Shown one piece after another: positions 44,391 to 53,039 of a stretch of 64,000 nucleotides of DNA. Each line of letters opens with the position of its first letter. Position 1 is the stretch's first letter. The DNA comes from Mycobacteriales bacterium (GTDB lineage Bacteria > Actinomycetota > Actinomycetes > Mycobacteriales > SCTD01). The notes under the pieces are model-generated. The model did no database searches and had not been told where the DNA came from. It worked only from the letters and a program-made list of their open reading frames with translations. The stretch is from assembly GCA_030697205.1 (NCBI GenBank), contig JAUYQP010000006.1:1-64000 (forward strand). Reading direction: 5' to 3'. Made by a program: the position numbers and the translations under genes.

Positions 44391-46574
44391 ATGGCGATCG
44401 GTGTGAGCGAGGACCACGAGGCGCTGGCTGCGGCCGTGCGGGGCTGGGCCCAGCGGGCAGGGCTTCGCGACAGTGCGCGCGACGCGCTCGAGGGACCGGA
44501 GCAGCGGCCCGGGTGGTGGACCGGCCTCGCCGACCAGGGCCTGCTCGGCCTGCACGTGCCCGAGGAGCTCGGCGGCTCGGGTGCCGGCGTGCTCGAGCTG
44601 GCTGTCGTGATCGAGGAGCTCGCCCGCGAGCTCGCCCACGGGCCGTCGCTGCCGACCGCCCTCGCCAGCACCGTGCTCGCCCAGGTCGGCGGCACCGCGG
44701 GCAAGGAGCTGCTGCCCGGGCTCGCCGACGGCTCGCTGACCGGGGCGGTGGCGCTGTCGACGGGCAGCCTCACCGCGACCAGCAGCGCCGAGGGCGTCAC
44801 GGTCACCGGCACGGTGCGCCCGGTGCTCGGCGGGGCGCTCGCCGACGTGCTCCTCCTCGGTGCAGAGGGCCCCGACGGCGAGACGTGGTTCGTCGTCGAC
44901 GCGGGAGCGCTCACCGTCACCCCTCTCGCGGGGCTCGACGGCACCCGCCGACCCGCCGAGGTCTCGCTCGAGGCCGTCGCCGTCCCCGCCGACCGGGTCC
45001 TCGCCGGGCTCGGCACCGAGCGGGTCCGCACCGTCGTCGGGGTCCTCGTCGCCGCCGAGCTGACCGGCCTCGCCGGCTGGGCGCTCGACACGGCGACCGC
45101 CTACGCCCGCACCCGCGAGCAGTTCGGCAAGCCGATCGGCGCCTTCCAGGCGGTCAAGCACATGTGCGCCGACATGCTCGTGCGCGCCGAGCAGGCACGG
45201 GCCGCGACGTGGGACGCCGCGCGGGCGCTCGACGAGCAGGCCGGCCCGGAGCAGGCGCTGGCCGCCTCGATCGCGGTGGCGACCGCTCTCGAGGCGGGCG
45301 TCACCAACGCCAAGACCGCGCTGCAGGTGCTCGGTGGTATCGGCTACACCTGGGAGCACGACGCCCACGTCGTCCTCAAGCGGGCGCTGTCGCTGCGGGC
45401 CCTGCTCGGTGACCCGTCGGTCTGGCGGGCCCGCGCGGCGGACCTGGCGCTGGCCGGCACCCGGCGCGCGCTCGTCCTCGACCTCGGTGACGACCAGACC
45501 GCGCTGCGCGAGGAGCTGCGGGGCTTCCTGTCCTCGCTGCCCGCCGACGGCCCCGAGCGCAAGGCCGCGATCGCCGACGCCGGCTGGCTGGTGCCGCACT
45601 GGCCGGCGCCCTGGGGCCGCAATGCCTCCGCCGTCGAGCAGCTCGTCATCGACGAGGAGTTCGCAGCGGCGAAGGTGCGCCGCCACGACCTCATCATCGG
45701 CGGCTGGGCCGCGCCGACGATCGTCGCCCACGGCACCCCGGAGCAGCAGGAGCGCTTCGTGCGCCCGACCCTGCACGGCGACGTCGTGTGGTGCCAGATG
45801 TTCTCCGAGCCGGGCGCCGGCTCCGACCTCGCCGGCCTGACGACCAAGGCCGAGAAGGTCGAGGGCGGCTGGCGCATCAACGGCCAGAAGGTCTGGACCT
45901 CGATGGCCGACAAGGCCGACTGGGCGATCCTGCTGGCCCGCACCAGCGGCACCGGCAAGGGCCCCGAGCGACACAAGGGCATCACCTACTTCCTGCTGGA
46001 CATGAAGACGACCGGCGTCGACGTGCGGCCGCTGCGCGAGCTCACCGGGGAGGCAGCCTTCAACGAGGTCTTCCTCGACGACGTGCTCGTCCCCGACGAC
46101 TGCGTCGTGGGCGAGGTCGACCGCGGCTGGCCGCTCGCCCGCACGACGCTCGCCAACGAGCGGGTCGCGATGAGCAGCGGCTCGGCCTTCGGTCGCGGCG
46201 TCGAGGACGTGCTCGCCGACGTCGGCCGACTGCCGTCGGTGGACCCGCTGCTGAAGGACCGGGTCGGGCACCTCGTCTGCGAGGCCCACGGTCAGGCGCT
46301 GCTGGCCTTCCGCACGACGCTGCGGCAGCTGTCCGGTGCCGAGCCGGGCCCGGCCTCCAGCGTCCGCAAGCTGGTCGGCATGCGCCACCAGCAGGACGCC
46401 GCCGAGCTGCGCTTCGAGCTGATCGGCACCGAGGGCGTCACGACCGAGGGCGACGCCAAGCAGCTCGCCCGCACCATGCTCAACACCCGCTGCCTGACGA
46501 TCGCAGGCGGCACCAGCGAGGTCCTGCGCAACGTCGTCGGGGAGCGCATCCTCGGCCTGCCCCGGGAGACCTGA
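44391..46574 (+). CDS. fadE34: Fused acyl-CoA dehydrogenase FadE34 (ChsE3-like)
   Basis: 727-residue protein made of two acyl-CoA dehydrogenase units in tandem, about the length of M. tuberculosis FadE34 (711). The first unit ends with TREQFGKPIGAFQAVKHMCADM and VLGGIGYTWEHDAHVV. The second begins near residue 365 and has MFSEPGAGSDLAGLTTKAE, GQKVWTSMADKADW and a final IAGGTSEVLRNVVGERILGLP. It thus does in one chain what the paired FadE genes do with two. In mycobacteria this type acts on a shortened steroid acyl-CoA. It is divergent from kstR and leads an operon of LLM oxidoreductase and another FadE pair. Confidence 0.92.
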   Translation: MAIGVSEDHEALAAAVRGWAQRAGLRDSARDALEGPEQRPGWWTGLADQGLLGLHVPEELGGSGAGVLELAVVIEELARELAHGPSLPTALASTVLAQVGGTAGKELLPGLADGSLTGAVALSTGSLTATSSAEGVTVTGTVRPVLGGALADVLLLGAEGPDGETWFVVDAGALTVTPLAGLDGTRRPAEVSLEAVAVPADRVLAGLGTERVRTVVGVLVAAELTGLAGWALDTATAYARTREQFGKPIGAFQAVKHMCADMLVRAEQARAATWDAARALDEQAGPEQALAASIAVATALEAGVTNAKTALQVLGGIGYTWEHDAHVVLKRALSLRALLGDPSVWRARAADLALAGTRRALVLDLGDDQTALREELRGFLSSLPADGPERKAAIADAGWLVPHWPAPWGRNASAVEQLVIDEEFAAAKVRRHDLIIGGWAAPTIVAHGTPEQQERFVRPTLHGDVVWCQMFSEPGAGSDLAGLTTKAEKVEGGWRINGQKVWTSMADKADWAILLARTSGTGKGPERHKGITYFLLDMKTTGVDVRPLRELTGEAAFNEVFLDDVLVPDDCVVGEVDRGWPLARTTLANERVAMSSGSAFGRGVEDVLADVGRLPSVDPLLKDRVGHLVCEAHGQALLAFRTTLRQLSGAEPGPASSVRKLVGMRHQQDAAELRFELIGTEGVTTEGDAKQLARTMLNTRCLTIAGGTSEVLRNVVGERILGLPRET

Positions 46575-47596
46575 TGGCGGACCTGAAGCTCGGCTACCAG
46601 TTCGGCTACTGGTCCGGTGAGGGGCCGGGGGACATGATCGGGCCGGCCAAGCAGGCCGAGGACCTCGGCTTCGACTCCGTCTGGACGGCCGAGTCGTGGG
46701 GCAGCGATGCCTTCACCCCGCTGTCGTGGATCGGCGCCCACACCTCGCGGGTGCAGCTCTGCACCGGGCTCGTGCAGCTGTCGGCCCGCACCCCCGCGGC
46801 GACCGCGATGTCGGCCATGACGCTCGACCGGCTGTCGGGCGGGCGCATGAACCTCGGTCTCGGTGTGAGCGGGCCGCAGGTCGTGGAGGGGTGGTACGGC
46901 CAGCCCTTCCCGAAGCCGCTGGCCCGCACCCGGGAGTACGTCCAGATCTGCCGCGACATCTGGCGCCGTGAGGGACCGGTGACCAACGACGGCCCGCACT
47001 ACCCGCTGCCCTACCCGGGTGGCACCGGCCTGGGCAAGCCGCTGAAGGCCAACATGCGTCCGCTGCGCCCGGAGATCCCGGTCTACCTCGGCGCCGAGGG
47101 ACCGAAGAACGTCGAGCTGGCCTGCGAGATCGCCGACGGCTGGCTGCCCATCTTCTTCCACGTCGAGAACGCCCCGGCGGTCTACGCCGACGCGCTGGCC
47201 ACCGCCAAGCCCGGCTTCGAGATCGCCTGCCCGGTCACGGTCGTCGTCGACGACGACACCCAGAAAGCGCTGGACTGGGTCAAGCTCACGATGTCGTTCT
47301 ACATCGGCGGCATGGGCGCCAAGGACAAGAACTTCCACCTCGACGTCGTGTCGCGCTTCGGCTTCGAGGAGGAGGCCAAGCGGGTGCAGGAGCTCTTCCT
47401 CGCCGGCGACCGCGACGGGGCCGCCAAGGCGGTGCCCGACGACCTCTGCGACGGCATCGCGCTGTGCGGCCCGATCGAGCGGATCGCCGAGCGCCTCGAG
47501 CTGTGGCGGCAGAGCCCTGTCACGACCCTCATCCTCGGCGGCGTGAGCGATCCCGCCGTCATGAAGCAGCTCGCCGACCTCGTGGGGACCCGATGA
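46574..47596 (+). CDS. LLM-class F420-dependent oxidoreductase, Rv3520c-like
   Basis: 340-residue luciferase-like TIM barrel. It follows Rv3520c, a gene next to ltp3-ltp4 in M. tuberculosis: LGYQFGYWSGEGPGDM, FDSVWTAESWGSDAFTPLSW, LSGGRMNLGLGVSGPQVVEGWYGQPFPKPLARTREY, LGAEGPKNVELACEIADGWLPIFF. It probably uses F420 for hydride transfer to a steroid enone or carbonyl. The ATG shares its first base with the fadE34 stop (TGATG) and the stop overlaps the next FadE gene as ATGA. Confidence 0.9.
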   Translation: MADLKLGYQFGYWSGEGPGDMIGPAKQAEDLGFDSVWTAESWGSDAFTPLSWIGAHTSRVQLCTGLVQLSARTPAATAMSAMTLDRLSGGRMNLGLGVSGPQVVEGWYGQPFPKPLARTREYVQICRDIWRREGPVTNDGPHYPLPYPGGTGLGKPLKANMRPLRPEIPVYLGAEGPKNVELACEIADGWLPIFFHVENAPAVYADALATAKPGFEIACPVTVVVDDDTQKALDWVKLTMSFYIGGMGAKDKNFHLDVVSRFGFEEEAKRVQELFLAGDRDGAAKAVPDDLCDGIALCGPIERIAERLELWRQSPVTTLILGGVSDPAVMKQLADLVGTR

Positions 47597-48762
47597 GACT
47601 CGCCTACACCGCCGAGCAGGAGCAGCTGCGCAAGGAGCTGCGCGCCTACTACCGCGACCTGCTCGACGACGACACCCGCGCCGCGCTGAAGGAGTCGCAC
47701 GGCATCGGCCCGGCGATGCGGTCCGTCGTCAAGCAGATGGGGGCCGATGGCTGGCTCGGCATCGGCTGGCCCACGGAGTACGGCGGCCAGGGTCGCGGTC
47801 CGGTGGACCAGTTCATCTTCTTCGACGAGTCGATGCGGGCCGGTGCGCCGGTGCCGATGCTCACCATCAACTCGGTCGCGCCGACCATCATGAGCTTCGG
47901 CAGCGACGAGCAGAAGGAGCGCTTCCTGCCCGCCATCCTGCGGGGCGAGCTGCACTTCTGCATCGGCTACTCCGAGCCGGAGGCCGGCACCGACCTCGCG
48001 TCGCTGAAGACGCGCGCCCACTTGGACGGTGACGACTACGTCGTACAGGGGTCGAAGCTGTGGACCTCCCTGGCGAGCGACGCGGACTACTGCTGGCTCG
48101 CGGTGCGCACCGGAGCCGAGGACAGCCGCCACCGCGGCATCTCGATCCTCATCGCCGACATGAAGTCCCCAGGCATCACCGCGACGCCGATGTCGCTGCT
48201 GTCCGACCACAACATCTGCACCGTCGCGTGGGACGACGTGCGGGTCCCGGCGGCCAACCTCGTGCTCGCGCAGGACAAGGGCTGGCAGCTCATCACCAAC
48301 CAGCTCAACCACGAGCGGGTCACGCTGTGCAGCCCCGGCATGGCCGAGAACGTCCTGCACGAGACGATCGCCTGGGCCAAGGCCGAGCGGCTGCCCGACG
48401 GCCGGCGCGTCATCGACCAGGAGTGGGTGCGGGTCAACCTCGCGCGCGCGTGGTCGGGCTTCGAGTTCCTGCGCCTCGCCAACTGGCGGGTGGCCGCCGC
48501 GGAAGAAGACCTGCCGATCGCGGACGCCTCCACCATCAAGGTCTTCGGCACCGAGCACTACCTCGAGGTCTTCCGCCTGTGCATGGAGGTCATCGGGGAG
48601 CGGGCCGCGCTGCAGGAGGGCTCGCCCGGCGCGGTGCTGGGCCAGCGGCTCGAGGCGCTCTACCGCAGCCTGCTGATCCTCACCTTCGGCGGCGGCACCA
48701 ACGAGCTGCAGCGCGACCTGATCGCGACGTTCGGCCTCGGCATGCCGATGGCCAAGAGGTAG
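47593..48762 (+). CDS. Acyl-CoA dehydrogenase, long subunit (third pair)
   Basis: 389-residue acyl-CoA dehydrogenase with WPTEYGGQGRGPVDQFIFFDE, FCIGYSEPEAGTDLASL, GWQLITNQLNHERV and LTFGGGTNELQRDLIATFGLG. By its blocks it stands between the FadE26 and FadE29 types, so I give no gene name. It overlaps the LLM gene (ATGA) and lies nine bases before the short partner subunit. The pair is the third heteromeric set in the regulon, which with FadE34 gives four dehydrogenases for one side chain. Confidence 0.9.
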   Translation: MRLAYTAEQEQLRKELRAYYRDLLDDDTRAALKESHGIGPAMRSVVKQMGADGWLGIGWPTEYGGQGRGPVDQFIFFDESMRAGAPVPMLTINSVAPTIMSFGSDEQKERFLPAILRGELHFCIGYSEPEAGTDLASLKTRAHLDGDDYVVQGSKLWTSLASDADYCWLAVRTGAEDSRHRGISILIADMKSPGITATPMSLLSDHNICTVAWDDVRVPAANLVLAQDKGWQLITNQLNHERVTLCSPGMAENVLHETIAWAKAERLPDGRRVIDQEWVRVNLARAWSGFEFLRLANWRVAAAEEDLPIADASTIKVFGTEHYLEVFRLCMEVIGERAALQEGSPGAVLGQRLEALYRSLLILTFGGGTNELQRDLIATFGLGMPMAKR

Positions 48763-48771
48763 GGGACCCAC

Positions 48772-49890
48772 ATGGACATGACGCTGTCCGACGAGCAGGT
48801 CGCGATCCGCGACCTCGCAGCGCAGGTCCTCGCCGGACGCGAGGACCGCACCACCCGGGAGCGCTCCGCTGCCGACCCCGATGGCGTGGATCGGGCCCTG
48901 TGGGCCTCGCTCGCGTCCTCCGGGCTGCTCGGCACCGCGGTGCCGGAGGCGCACGGCGGCGCGGGTCTAGGGCTGCTGGAGCTGTGCCTGCTGCTCGAGG
49001 AGGTCGGCCGGACCGCCGCTGACGTCCCCGCACTGACCCTCGCCCTCGGCGCGCTGCCGCTGGCCCGCTTCGGAACGCCGGCGCAGCAGGAGGTCCTGGG
49101 GCAGGTCGTCACCGGCGAGGCGGTCGTCACGGCCGCGCTCTCCGAGCCGCACGGCGACCCCTACACCCCCGCGACCACGGCCGCGGCCACGGACGGCGGC
49201 TGGGTGCTGTCCGGCGTCAAGACGGCCGTGGTCGCGGGCACCTACGCCGACGTGGTGCTGCTGCCGGCCGCGCTGCCCGACGGGACCACCGCGGTCTTTG
49301 CGGTCGGTCGCGACCGGCTCGCGCCGCAGCGGCAGACCTCGACGACCACGGCGCCGCTCGCGCTGATCGAGCTCGACGGGCTGGCCGTCACCGCCGACGA
49401 CCTGCTGGGCGCCGACGCCCCCGGTGAGGTCCTGCCGTGGCTGGTCGAGCGCGCGACGGTGGCGCTGTGCGCGGTGCAGTCCGGCGTCTCGGACGCGGCG
49501 CTGCGGCTCACCGCCACCTACGTCACCGACCGCCAGCAGTTCGGGCGGTCGATCGCGTCGTTCCAGGCAGTGACGCAGCGCGCCGGCCAGGGCTACGTCG
49601 ACTCCCACGCGATCCGGCTGACGATGCTGCAGGCCGCCTGGCGGCTCGACAACGCGATGCCCGCGGCCACTCAGGTCGCGGTCGCGAAGCACTGGGCCGC
49701 CGAGGGCGGTCAGCGGGTCGCGCACACCGCGCAGCACCTGCACGGCGGGGTCGGCGTCGACCGCGACTACCCGCTGCACCGCTACTTCCTGCTGGCGAAG
49801 TCCCTCGAGCTCTCCCTCGGTGGCGCGACCCGCAGCCTGGTGCGCCTCGGTGACCTGCTGGCCGACGACGACACGCTGGTGCCCGCCTAG
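48772..49890 (+). CDS. Acyl-CoA dehydrogenase, short subunit (third pair)
   Basis: 372-residue partner of the 47593-48762 protein. Features: DRQQFGRSIASFQAVTQRAGQGYVDSHAIRL and HLHGGVGVDRDYPLHRYFLLAKSLELSLGG. It is similar in length and layout to the FadE27-like gene at 34094 and probably arose from the same ancestor. ATG at 48772. Its TAG at 49888-49890 shares CTAG with the stop of the convergent SDR gene, so the two genes overlap by four bases; no room remains for a separate terminator. Confidence 0.9.
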   Translation: MDMTLSDEQVAIRDLAAQVLAGREDRTTRERSAADPDGVDRALWASLASSGLLGTAVPEAHGGAGLGLLELCLLLEEVGRTAADVPALTLALGALPLARFGTPAQQEVLGQVVTGEAVVTAALSEPHGDPYTPATTAAATDGGWVLSGVKTAVVAGTYADVVLLPAALPDGTTAVFAVGRDRLAPQRQTSTTTAPLALIELDGLAVTADDLLGADAPGEVLPWLVERATVALCAVQSGVSDAALRLTATYVTDRQQFGRSIASFQAVTQRAGQGYVDSHAIRLTMLQAAWRLDNAMPAATQVAVAKHWAAEGGQRVAHTAQHLHGGVGVDRDYPLHRYFLLAKSLELSLGGATRSLVRLGDLLADDDTLVPA

Positions 49891-50663
49891 AGGACCCAAG
49901 GCGGTGGCACGGACCGCGGGCGCAGCAGCGCGTCGGTGCCGCCGTCGCAGACCAGCAGGGCGCCCACGACCACGGCGGACTCGTCGCTCAGCAGCCAGGT
50001 GACGACGGCAGCGATCTCGTCGGCGGTGGCTCCCCGACCCATGGGCAGCGGGAACGCCGCCAACAGGGGCGCGACCGTGCCGTCGGCCCGCATCTCGGCC
50101 GTCATCGCCGTCTCGACCAGTCCGGGCGCCACGGCGTTGAGGCGCACGCCGTCGGCCACCCAGGCAGGCGCCTGCGCGCGGACCCAGTGGGCGACGGCCG
50201 TCTTCGTCGCCGGGTAGACGCCGTCCATCGTGGCGATGCCCCGGGCCACCTCCCGCGCTGCGCCCTCGTCGCCGGCAAGGCACGCGTCGACGAGCCGCTG
50301 CGGCACCCCCGGCTGGCAGGTCGTGGAGTTCGACGACACTGCGACGACGGCGGCGCCGGGCGCGAGCAGGGGGCGCAGGCCGGCCAGCAGGTCCACGGTC
50401 CCGAAGTGGTTCAGCGACACGAGCAGCGCTGGGTCGCGGTCGGGTAGCGGTCCCAGCCCGGCGCACGTCACGGCCCCGCGCAGCACCGGGGCCAGTCGGG
50501 TGATCTGCAGCACCGCCGCGCGTCGGGCGGCAGGGTCGGCCAGGTCAGCGACCACCTCGGCGTCGTGCAGGTCGACACCGAGGACCTGCTCGCCGGCCGC
50601 CTCGAGGCGGGCGCGCACGGCCCTGCCGATGCCGCTCGCGGAGCCGGTGACGACCGTGGTCAC
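49887..50663 (-). CDS. Short-chain dehydrogenase/reductase
   Basis: 258-residue classical SDR: TGSASGIGRAV cofactor motif, catalytic Ser region VAVSSNSTTCQ, YPATK (YxxxK), and a C-terminal GALLVCDGGTDA close to the usual VDGG. The middle is like bacterial 3-alpha-hydroxysteroid dehydrogenase/carbonyl reductase in having a long DACLAGDEGAAREVA insertion before the Tyr. A steroid substrate is therefore possible. GTG start at 50663. Convergent with the FadE gene (CTAG overlap) and 10 bases downstream of another SDR on the same strand. Confidence 0.87.
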   Translation of the reverse strand: MTTVVTGSASGIGRAVRARLEAAGEQVLGVDLHDAEVVADLADPAARRAAVLQITRLAPVLRGAVTCAGLGPLPDRDPALLVSLNHFGTVDLLAGLRPLLAPGAAVVAVSSNSTTCQPGVPQRLVDACLAGDEGAAREVARGIATMDGVYPATKTAVAHWVRAQAPAWVADGVRLNAVAPGLVETAMTAEMRADGTVAPLLAAFPLPMGRGATADEIAAVVTWLLSDESAVVVGALLVCDGGTDALLRPRSVPPPWVL

Positions 50664-50673
50664 GGGCGGTCCG

Positions 50674-51510
50674 TCACAGGCGGCCGACCAGTGCGGCGCT
50701 GTCGTCCCACAGCCGCGCGGCCGTCACCGGGTCCTTCGCGTAGTCCTTGAGCCGGTGGGGCTTGCCGTCGGCGAAGTACTCGCCGTGGGCCTCCACCGGG
50801 TCGCAGGCCAGCTGAAGCGTGGTCTCCGCTCCGTCGGCCGGGGACTTGATGAACGGCTTGGCGAGCTTCAGGAACAGCACGCCGATCTTGTTGTCGCGGG
50901 CGAGCGAGGTCGAGACGAAACCGGGGTGCAGGCAGTTGACGGTCACGCCGGTGCCGTCGAGCCGACGGGCCAGCTCACGGGTGAACAGGATGTTGGCGAG
51001 CTTGCTGCGGCCGTAGACCTTCATCGGCTTGAAGGCGCGGGTGCTCATGTAGTCGTCGGGCTCGAGCGCGCCGAAGGTGTGCGCGTCGGAGGCGACGACC
51101 ACCACCCGTGACGGGGCGCTCGCGACGAGCCGGTCCTGCAGCAGCCGGGTCAAGAGGTACGGCGCGAGGTGGTTGACCGCGAAGACCTTCTCGTAGCCGT
51201 CGACCGTCTCCTCCCGGTGCTGCAGGACGAGGGCGGCGTTGTTGACCAGGACGTCGAGGCGCGGGTGGTCGGCGAGCAGCGACGCGGCCAGGGTGCGCAC
51301 CTGGGCGAGCTCGGCGAAGTCGGCGACGTAGGTCCGGACCTCGGGCGCGCCGGCGTCACGGCACTGCTGGGCGACCTTCTCCAGCCGGGCGGTGTCGCGA
51401 CCGACCAGCGCCAGGGACGCGCCCCGCCGGGCCAGGCCGAGAGCGGTCGCCGAGCCGATGCCCGCGCTCGCCCCGGTCACGACGCACGTCTTTCCTGCCA
51501 TGTCCCCCAT
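50674..51510 (-). CDS. SDR, retinol dehydrogenase/protochlorophyllide reductase-like
   Basis: 278-residue SDR: TGASAGIGSATALGLARRG, NNAALVLQHR, VVVASDAHTFG and YGRSK (catalytic Tyr and Lys), with the NCLHPGFVSTSLARD segment of the retinol dehydrogenase-like group. It would use NAD(P)H on a hydrophobic alcohol or ketone. Two ATGs three codons apart (51510 and 51501) are possible; I took the first. Located next to another SDR and 41 bases from the divergent EamA gene. No KstR-type site is seen in that gap, so control by KstR is doubtful. Confidence 0.87.
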   Translation of the reverse strand: MGDMAGKTCVVTGASAGIGSATALGLARRGASLALVGRDTARLEKVAQQCRDAGAPEVRTYVADFAELAQVRTLAASLLADHPRLDVLVNNAALVLQHREETVDGYEKVFAVNHLAPYLLTRLLQDRLVASAPSRVVVVASDAHTFGALEPDDYMSTRAFKPMKVYGRSKLANILFTRELARRLDGTGVTVNCLHPGFVSTSLARDNKIGVLFLKLAKPFIKSPADGAETTLQLACDPVEAHGEYFADGKPHRLKDYAKDPVTAARLWDDSAALVGRL

Positions 51511-51551
51511 ACGCCGATCAAAGCACTGGGCGCACCTGCTCAGATGGACGT

Positions 51552-52505
51552 GTGCCACCTCCTGGGACTGCGTCCCCGCTCCGGGTCTGGACTGCGCTCG
51601 CGGTCGTCTACGTCGTGTGGGGATCGACCTACCTCGCGATCGTCTACGTCGTCGAGACGATGCCGCCGCTGCTCGCCGCGTCGATGCGCTTCGCGCTCGC
51701 CGCCCCGCTGCTCGCGGTCTTCCTGCTGGTCCGCCGCGGGCCGCAGGCCTTCCGGGCCACCCGCCGTCAGCTGCTCACCGCGGCCGGCATCGGGGTGCTG
51801 CTGCTCGCGGGCGGCAACGGCGGCGTGACCCTCGCCGAGGACCGCGGCCTGCCGTCCGGCCTGGCGGCGCTGCTGGTCGCGGCGCTGCCGTTGTTCGTCG
51901 TGGTGCTGCGGCTGCTCGCCCGCGACCGGCCGACCCCGCTGACCCTCGTGGGGGTCGGGATCGGCTTCGCGGGGGTCGCCCTGCTGCTGCTCCCCGGCAA
52001 CCGCCCCGACGGCGTCAGCGTCGTGGCCGCGCTGCTCGTCGTCGGAGGGACGCTGTCGTGGGCGGTGGGCTCCTTCGCGGCCACCCGCGTCGGGCTTCCC
52101 CCGGACCAGCTGCTCGCCACCGTGGTCGAGATGGCCGGCGGCGCGCTCGCCCTCGGCGTCGCCGGACTGCTGTCAGGGGAGCGCCTCGACGTCGGGGCGG
52201 TCGAGGCGCAGTCGTGGTGGGGCCTGGCCTATTTGGTCGTCTTCGGCTCGGTCGTCGCCTTCAGCGCCTACACCTGGCTGCTCGGCAACGCCCCGGTCAG
52301 CCAGGTCGCGACCTACGCCTACGTCAACCCGGTCGTCGCGGTCGGCCTCGGCGCGCTGTTCGTGGGGGAGCAGGTGACCGGCACGACCGCGCTCGGTGGT
52401 CTGGTCACGCTCGTCGCGGTGGCGGTCGTCGTCACCGAGGAGGGCCGGCGTCGTCGCGCCCTGGCCGCGGACGCGCCGGTCCTCGCTGTCGAGCCGGCCC
52501 GCTGA
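51552..52505 (+). CDS. EamA/DMT-family transporter
   Basis: Integral membrane protein of 317 residues with ten hydrophobic segments in two five-helix EamA repeats. YVVWGSTYLAIVYVVETMPPLLAASMRF is the typical first-repeat start, and SAYTWLLGNAPVSQVATYAYVNPVVAVGLGALFVGEQ the second-repeat end. Family members export amino acids, metabolites or drugs. GTG start at 51552. Divergent from the SDR gene. Substrate unknown. Confidence 0.9.
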   Translation: MPPPGTASPLRVWTALAVVYVVWGSTYLAIVYVVETMPPLLAASMRFALAAPLLAVFLLVRRGPQAFRATRRQLLTAAGIGVLLLAGGNGGVTLAEDRGLPSGLAALLVAALPLFVVVLRLLARDRPTPLTLVGVGIGFAGVALLLLPGNRPDGVSVVAALLVVGGTLSWAVGSFAATRVGLPPDQLLATVVEMAGGALALGVAGLLSGERLDVGAVEAQSWWGLAYLVVFGSVVAFSAYTWLLGNAPVSQVATYAYVNPVVAVGLGALFVGEQVTGTTALGGLVTLVAVAVVVTEEGRRRRALAADAPVLAVEPAR

Positions 52506-52527
52506 CGGGCGCTGTGCGTCGTACGCC

Positions 52528-52980
52528 TCAGAGACCCACGGAGCGGCAGGCCCGCGACCGGAGCTCGGCGACGTAGTCGTCGGGAGCGCCTGCTGCCTCG
52601 GCGCCGGCGGCCAGCACCCCGAGGTAGCGCGCGGAGGGCAGGCCGCCCTCGTAGCCGTCGAGGACGTAGACCCAGGCGAGCTTGTCGCCGTCGAGGGTGT
52701 GCACCCGCAGCCGGATCTTGCGGTAGAGGCCGCTGTCCGCGCCCTCCCACGAGTCGAGGCCGCGCTCGTCGTCGCGGGTGACGTCGTAGAGGCCGACGAA
52801 GACGTGCTGGCCCGGCGCCTCGACGATGGTCGCGAGCGAGCCCTCCCAGCCGAGGTCCTCCGCGCCGAAGGTCAGCCGCCAGCCCTCGAGCCAGCCGGTG
52901 CCGACGACGGGGGAGTGCGGGCAGCGCTCGTGCATCTGGTCCGGGTCGAGGTTGCTGCCGTACGCCGCGTAGAGCGCCAT
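52528..52980 (-). CDS. Gamma-glutamylcyclotransferase-fold (AIG2-like) protein
   Basis: 150-residue GGCT-fold protein. The substrate loop YAAYGSNL opens the protein, and an acidic catalytic-type Glu lies in SWEGADSGLYRK before a conserved Tyr. Such enzymes cyclise gamma-glutamyl groups or act on related amines. ATG at 52980. It lies between EamA and lpdA genes, convergent to the first and divergent from the second (60-base gap). Confidence 0.85.
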   Translation of the reverse strand: MALYAAYGSNLDPDQMHERCPHSPVVGTGWLEGWRLTFGAEDLGWEGSLATIVEAPGQHVFVGLYDVTRDDERGLDSWEGADSGLYRKIRLRVHTLDGDKLAWVYVLDGYEGGLPSARYLGVLAAGAEAAGAPDDYVAELRSRACRSVGL

Positions 52981-53039
52981 GGAGCGGAGACTACCGACGC
53001 GGGGGCGTGCTGCCGGGGACGATCGGCAAGGATGGGCGT

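Noticed and set aside
44244-46388. Upstream extension of the kstR frame to over 900 codons
   Set aside because: The extension is antisense to fadE34; a good Shine-Dalgarno and GTG at 44243 match the known KstR length.
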